From positions 3,204,001-3,268,000 of the forward strand of contig NZ_PEEX01000001.1 of assembly GCF_002754245.1 (NCBI RefSeq): a stretch of DNA of 64,000 bases, in the 5' to 3' direction. The notes beneath the pieces are model-generated. The model saw only the letters and a list, made by a program, of their open reading frames with translations, was not told the origin of the DNA and ran no database searches. Shown here piece by piece: positions 63,948 through 64,000 of this stretch. Position 1 is the stretch's first letter. Every line of letters starts with the position of its first letter. A program made the position numbers and the translations under genes. The DNA is from Chryseobacterium sp. 52 (lineage in GTDB: Bacteria > Bacteroidota > Bacteroidia > Flavobacteriales > Weeksellaceae).

Positions 63948-64000
63948 TTATTGTGTTGCTTTAATAATTGCTGTGGTGATCTGTTCCTCTTTTTCTTTTG
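63948..64000 (-). CDS. C-terminus of a gene cut by the window edge
   Basis: On the minus strand the frame ends ...KEKEEQITTAIIKATQ-stop (TAA at 63948-63950) just before the terminator. Only about 17 residues are inside the window, so no function can be given. Confidence 0.3.
   Translation of the reverse strand, partial: KEKEEQITTAIIKATQ

Overview
The window is a stretch of Bacteroidota (Flavobacteriia) chromosome, most likely Chryseobacterium or a close relative in the Weeksellaceae. This rests on AT-rich DNA, TAnnTTTG-type -7 promoter elements, two secreted proteins with type IX secretion (T9SS) sorting domains, a short primary sigma factor without region 1.1, T6SS subtype iii genes including the Bacteroidota-specific TssN, and lineage families such as HYC_CC_PP and DUF3347. 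I saw no rRNA, tRNA, CRISPR array or intact transposase.

Layout. 0-10.6 kb: a MocR-type regulator cut by the left edge, a GNAT enzyme, small membrane proteins, a polysaccharide-deacetylase lipoprotein divergent from an AraC regulator, a probable zinc regulon (MerC-like protein, COG0523 GTPase, alkaline phosphatase) behind three similar palindromes, a 3-methyladenine glycosylase and a methionine aminopeptidase. 10.9-13.7 kb: a glycine-rich bacteriocin-like peptide and a T9SS-secreted metzincin. 13.8-19.4 kb: a foreign island that begins with a dead resolvase fragment and carries genes separated by three ~126-bp imperfect palindromes that behave like integron attC sites. Its cargo is a papain-like protease, Crp/VOC/DoxX/VOC, and Crp/pirin. 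19.6-28.1 kb: a large T9SS VCBS-repeat protein, hypothetical genes, an EamA transporter, an AraC regulator and a DUF6265 protein.

28.4-35.4 kb is a defence-like island: SymE-like toxin, XRE protein, Vsr endonuclease, GTG-started controller-like XRE protein, m5C methyltransferase, an 819-residue protein with two GHKL ATPase modules (MORC/Hsp90-like at the N-terminus, histidine-kinase-like at the C-terminus), a receiver-like protein and a ComEC-like metallo-beta-lactamase. The last four from the methyltransferase on are overlapping or nearly abutting, and no conventional restriction endonuclease is recognisable.

35.5-46.7 kb: an ArsR-led stress-type operon, hypothetical lipoproteins, two PLP enzymes around a DtxR-family regulator with a palindromic operator, and a three-gene T6SSiii piece (tssG-tssN-tssK). 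47-54 kb: secreted S1/P1 nuclease, rpoD, acetyltransferase, FAD monooxygenase, S9 peptidase. 54.2-60.5 kb: a copper-handling cluster on the minus strand, with a multicopper oxidase fused to heavy-metal-binding modules and a CopB-like C-terminus, DUF3347, HYC_CC_PP and a TonB-dependent receptor. 60.7-64 kb: kdsA, DUF1697, a GT-C-like membrane protein and the end of one more gene.

The two strongest leads are the integrase-less cassette array, where each cassette start is complementary to the left end of its own downstream palindrome as integron biology predicts, and the methyltransferase/Vsr/dual-GHKL/receiver/MBL operon, which looks like a restriction-type defence locus with a built-in phosphorelay. 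All functional statements come from reading motifs by eye; no database search was run.
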